Of a DNA stretch of 64,000 nt, positions 59,742-64,000 are shown piece by piece (positions within the stretch are counted from its first letter, which is position 1; each line of letters begins with the position of its first letter). This stretch comes from Hirundichthys speculiger (taxonomy: Eukaryota > Chordata > Actinopteri > Beloniformes > Exocoetidae): contig JAGFBZ010000855.1 in NCBI GenBank assembly GCA_018398805.1, positions 2,790,001 to 2,854,000 of the forward strand. The letters run 5' to 3'. Position numbers and translations under genes: made by a program. The notes under the pieces were generated by a model. The model was given only the letters and a program-made list of their open reading frames with translations, searched no databases and was not told the DNA's origin.

Positions 59742-60842
59742 CTGGGCAAGTTAATGCGTTACTATCCCGTTAACGCATTAATTTATTAACGCCGACATTT
59801 ATTTTATCGCGCGTTAACGCATGTTGCTCACATGCTTTTGTTTTGAAAAGTCTGTTACTGGCTGCTGCAGAACCAGAAGACAATTGCCAGGTAAACATGG
59901 AAAAGCTAAAACAGACATGGAGAATGGTAAAAATCAGTGTTCTTTACAGTTCAGGTAGCAACTCAAGTAGCAATAATAACAATTTGAGAGTATGAGAAAG
60001 TATGAGAAAAAAAATTCTAGACTGCAACAAAACTTTCGCATCATTCCTCCATTTATCATCAGATCTGCTGCATGTGTTCACTGTCGTGCTGTTCTCTTAC
60101 TGGTTATTTCAGTGTGGCTCCATCTAGTGGCACAGATGTGTAACGACAACAAAAAGTCCAGTCCTCGATTATAAAACAAATTCAGTTCTGTGACCCGTTT
60201 TTTTAATATCGTATTTTTGATCCAAATCTAAAATTCAAATATAAAAAAAACCAGGCTTTTTTTTTTTTTTCATTATTTTGTGTTAGATTAAAAACTGTAA
60301 TAAAATGTCACTTTTTAATTTTTTTCTATTTTTGATTGACAATTGAAAATAGAAAAAAGAATGAATGATACATGGATTGGTAAAGTTATTGAACTTTAAC
60401 ACATTTTAGATTTAAAGTTCTCCCAGACAGAGGATTTGACAGAAACAAGGTTATTTGTAACCACTGCCAAGTTGTTACAAAATTGCCTGTTTTAATGTTC
60501 TGATTCTGCTGAGCCACATTCATTTTGTTTGATGTTGTTTGTAGACTTTTTTTTATTTTTTATAAAAACAGGATGACACTAATGCCCTGGCAGTGGCAAT
60601 AAGCTTTATGTTATTTTTCAATTTTAAGATGAGATTTACACTAAAAATGTGTTACAGACAAGTGCTGATGTTAGAAGTGTTTAACAACAACTGTTATGGC
60701 ACTTTAGTTTATATGGCAGCAGAACATTTAAATAAAAGTGCATTTTACACTACTTTTGAATTCAATATTTGATGTTGCCTGTACAATGTGATTAATTGTG
60801 ATTAATCAGGGAAATAATGCGATCAAAAATTGTAATCGTTGC

Positions 60843-60845
<3 letters not shown>
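59738..60845 (+). mobile_element. hAT-type element inserted in a TA microsatellite
   Basis: The left end AAGGGCTGGGCAAGTTAATG and the reversed right end TGGGCAACGATTACAATT share the GGGCAA core; the outermost bases of the right terminus appear lost. Subterminal TTAACGCATTAA and GTGATTAATTGTGATTAATC motifs match the hAT group seen at 26693. At about 60421-60490 a frame reads RNKVICNHC, a BED-finger remnant. The insertion split what was one TC/TA/TG compound microsatellite, so an 8-bp duplication cannot be told from the repeat. Confidence 0.75.
60012..60178 (-). repeat. Fragment homologous to 43993-44690 element
   Basis: Reversed, TTATAATCGAGGACTGGACT, GTTACACATCTGTGCCACTA, GATGGAGCCACACTGAA and TTTTGTTGCAGTCTAGAATT align in order with 44050-44255. 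It is nested inside the hAT relic and lacks the TIRs of the other copy. Confidence 0.75.
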
Positions 60846-60924
<79 letters not shown>

Positions 60925-60933
60925 GTGTGTGTC
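60845..60933 (+). repeat. Compound (TA)n(TG)n microsatellite
   Basis: About 20 TA units pass into about 18 TG units with one GC interruption. It is the right half of the array split by the hAT relic. Confidence 0.95.
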
Positions 60934-63590
60934 TGTAATATTTTTTCCCTCTTAGAATTTTAAGTTAACAATTTCACTGATGATAGGGATTGAAAACACA
61001 TTCCCGAAAACGAATCAATGGAATGTTTTGATGTTTTTTGTTTTTTCAAAATGTACAAAGACAAGCACATGGATTAGGAAAAAAGAAAAATAGAGCTAAT
61101 TAGGTCTATAAATTATAAGACAAAAAAGATTTTATTATTTGCTATTTTACCAGTACCAGTATTTTGGAAAATATGCTAAAACACACTGGGCCTGGAAAAC
61201 ACTGTTAACTGTGCTAAATTCCTTTCTTGATAATTAAATAAAACTATGGTCTTGATCTTCAGAAAACTTTATCAAATGTATAATTTATGTACCAGGTTTC
61301 TGAGGGATTGAGAAACAAATAAAAAAAGATTTTGAGCTCATCAAACACAGCTGATGCTGTATTTGCCTTTCCTCTTTTGCATCATTCAGTATTCAATGGT
61401 TTCTGTTTAATCACAGTATATTTTTTTTGTTTTTTACATTTGCGGTGAACTCATTTCTAAAGTTATTTATTTTTTTCATTTCTTTGTAGTATAGCTTTGC
61501 TTCCATAAAGACTGAATCAAATCTAGAATGAAATATTTGACATCCCATGAACAGTGTATCCTCTGCAGAGCTCTCACCATTAAATATGCCTTCTTGATGT
61601 CAAATGTTCTTCATCTTTGAAGGTAGCCGTTGCTGAGAGGCATTAGTTTTTTATATGAAAGAGGTGCAAACAGGCTGAGCCAGCTAGGCTTGTTCTTAAT
61701 AATACATCACAGCATTGTGATAAGTGTAATGTAAAAATAAGTCATATCAATATCCTAAAACAGCTGTGGCTCAGCACCACCCATATCTGTAGATTTTGCT
61801 GTTGGTTTGTTAATGAAGCATTGCAGATATAGCCCACAGGTGTGAGCAGATTACAACAGAGCCTGATGGGTAATAGGAGCACAAAGGAGATAAATATGGA
61901 TGTGCTTGCGTGACACAAGATGTTTTGTCAGTTCGTGGTGACAGCTGTTGAATCATATACACACACAAAGCTACGTTCTGAATAAAGGTGACACTAGACC
62001 TGCAGGGCAGCAGCAGGTGTTTATAGAAAGAATATAAGACACTTGCTTAAACATCTGGAGGTAGATATTTGGTAAAATACAAATACGCCATTCTCTGCTT
62101 TTTTTTTTTTTTGTTTGTTTTAGTGTTTTTGTTTTCTCTGCCTCGGTTTACGCTTATTTTTTACAACAGTAAATTTTCAATTGCAATTCTCATCATGATT
62201 GACAGCAGCAGCATGTGATGTGATAAAAAGCTCTTCAGTCCAAACTCTGTTTGCTTCCCCCTGCGAGCAGAACAGTGCACCACACTGAGCAAACAGCGGC
62301 AGCAGCTTCTAGTCTCAAGGTGATACAGCACAGGTCAGACCCTGTGACAGAGAGAAAAGCCATGCTTTATCAAGTTATTCATGTAGCAAAAAAAATATGG
62401 AAATCTGCCAGAAAGGGAGACTCTAGATAAACTCTAGATGCACTTTAAATGACTTTCCTTCAGCAAAAAGGTAGAACTGAGGATAATAAAACATTGTTTT
62501 TGTTAATATTCCCCATGTTTGGGTCTTTGTGACACTGGTATTGCAAGTATATGATGAATTGATAATCTATAATGTCTAAATATTTCAAACTGATACACCA
62601 GAATTTATGTATAACATCTTCTTACAGCACATCAGTGCTATATCTGACAGCAACGCTGACAGAGTCACAACTAAAGACAAGGTTGTCTATAACAAAAGAC
62701 ACAGACAGTAATGCCTCTGTGTTCTGCAGAAACTTTAATTTATTGTGAAACATCCTTCAAATAGTAACTAGCGCATCTTGGAAGTAAACTGTGACAAATT
62801 GCTTTGCGATATTATGCTGTGTTTTACAGGGAGACAAAACAGAATTTAATCATATCAAACTACCTGCTTCAAATATATCATAGGTGCTCCCACTTATTGA
62901 GTGCAAATTGCATTGCATATGTACTGTGTTACAATGACACGCACACAAAAGTCCAAAATAGGAATTAGTTTGTGGTCCAAACCTCATCCAAACACCTGAA
63001 TGGCACTGATGAAGATGAAAATGTTTCCAATGGCTCTCTTGCTACACAAGAGCTGCTCACATTAGTGTTCTGACAACAGGAAAGTAAGTCAGACTCAACT
63101 ACAAATGGATGCATAAAAATCACAGTAGATTACTTTGATTATATCTTGCGTTAGAACTTGTAGAAGAGCTGTGAAGTGAGTGTGTTTCATGTTTCCCTTG
63201 GTCTCAGCTGTCTGAGAAGGTAATTTATTTGTAGCTTATTCTGTTGTTTTATCTAATGTCAGCAAAGTATAGAATCCAAGTAACGTTAGCTGGTCTTTTG
63301 AAATGTGGCTCATGCAGTATGTTGGGCTTTAGAAGTGCTTGTTTAATTATTAGAGGCTTATTAATAAGTGTCTGAAGACACTTATTGCTATAACAATAAA
63401 TGTCTTATGAAATATATTAATAGCAGAAACAATAAAATTGTAATTAAAAAATGGGACACAACCTGAAGAGAAGGTAACAGCACAATCAATCTCAAAGTGG
63501 CTGTTGTTCTATGCATGTCAGCCTGTGACCAGGTGTGGCGCTATAGAGACACAGAGAAGGCCAACGTCCATGACTTTGCTCTATACCTAG
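60934..63590. other. Intron sequence, no recognised feature
   Basis: AT-rich, with poly-T runs at 61421-61434 and 62100-62113. No transposon ends, exon or RNA gene recognised. Confidence 0.5.
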
Positions 63591-64000
63591 TAGGAATGTA
63601 CGATAACTGTTTTTTAAAACCGATACCGATAACCAATAAATTTCAACTCCTAAAGACCGATACCGATAACGCAAACATATATCTAAGATCATTACATCAA
63701 TACTATAAACAAAATCAAAAACAGTTTTGACTCTTTAAATGAACAGATATTTATTTTTTTTGAACTATTGACAAGTCTCTCAAACATTTTCATAAAGCTA
63801 TCAAACAAACCTTTTTGTTTCAACTTTTATAAGGTGCATTACTTACTGATATAAAAATAAAGGCTCCTTGAACTGATGGAAACAAATGCATCAGAATTAC
63901 TAACTGAAAAAGTGCATTCCAGGAGTTTAAAAAAAACATAAATATACATAGAAAATTAATGCACTGACACGATTAGATTCAAACATTTCTACCTTCTACT
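63591..64000. mobile_element. Start of a hAT-like element, cut by window edge
   Basis: TAGGAATGTACGATAACTG followed by two AACCGATACCGATAAC-type subterminal repeats (63628-63675) resembles fish hAT ends of the TAGGGATG...CCGATACCGAT kind. The other end lies outside the window, so the target duplication and content cannot be checked. Confidence 0.5.

Larger units (their letters stand above)
5572..64000 (+). other. nrxn1: nrxn1 intron 5, 5' 58 kb (partial)
   Basis: The sequence downstream of the 12-nt exon contains no further recognisable neurexin exon. In particular I did not find one encoding the start of LNS2. Neurexin-1 is known for very large introns, so the rest of the window is read as intron 5. 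It is occupied by the transposon remnants and microsatellites listed below. The alternative, that the gene order is broken here by misassembly, cannot be excluded from sequence alone. Confidence 0.6.

Noticed and set aside
1..64000. CRISPR arrays, operons, prophage or other prokaryotic systems
   Set aside because: Intron-dominated vertebrate DNA; regularly spaced repeats are absent and all arrays are simple microsatellites.

Overview
This window is vertebrate genomic DNA, almost certainly from a teleost fish. It is AT-rich and intron-dominated. It contains teleost-type transposable elements: Tc1/Sleeping Beauty-like and hAT DNA transposons, a fish tRNA-derived SINE, non-LTR retrotransposon fragments and a solo LTR. 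No long reading frame looks like an intact protein gene, and there are no bacterial-style operons, CRISPR arrays or rRNA genes.

The one host gene I recognise is neurexin-1 (nrxn1, + strand). Three very small exons lie in the first 5.6 kb: 1355-1372 (18 nt), 4828-4857 (30 nt) and 5560-5571 (12 nt). Each has AG/GT splice borders, each length is a multiple of three, and each is in phase 1. Together they encode the alternatively spliced insert known as splice site 1 (SS1), between the first EGF-like repeat and the second LNS domain of alpha-neurexin. The 30-nt exon encodes LAHLMMGDQ, which I recall unchanged from mammalian NRXN1. The assignment comes from recognising this peptide and its order with the neighbours, not from a database search. 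It excludes NRXN2, whose SS1 peptide I recall as different. Position 1-1354 is then the end of intron 2, 1373-4827 is intron 3, 4858-5559 is intron 4, and 5572 to the window end is the first 58 kb of a large intron 5. I found no further exon.

Intron 3 carries a truncated Tc1/Sleeping Beauty-type relic. Intron 5 is a stack of mobile elements. They are, in order: a solo LTR with 5-bp target duplication (6379-6973); a 1.3-kb TIR element holding a 145-bp palindrome (10065-11362); a broken LINE flanking a MITE-like element (15898-17975); a non-autonomous hAT element with 8-bp duplication (18405-19331); a tRNA-derived SINE (23906-24113); a second hAT with a BED-finger relic and 8-bp duplication (26693-27423); an LTR-like segment (about 34270-34925); a TA-flanked TIR element (43993-44690); LINE-tail insertions with target duplications (47172-47540 and 56349-56475); a hAT-like element split by an inverted SINE (53320-54150); an internally deleted Tc1 element (57839-58825); a hAT relic inside a TA microsatellite (59738-60845); and the start of another hAT-like element at the right edge. 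The spaces between are ordinary intron sequence with microsatellites.

The most noteworthy biology is the SS1 micro-exon cluster and its likely neuronal splicing signals, including three TGCATG (Rbfox-type) hexamers packed 52-113 nt upstream of the 18-nt exon. I did not see evidence for a wholly new gene system.
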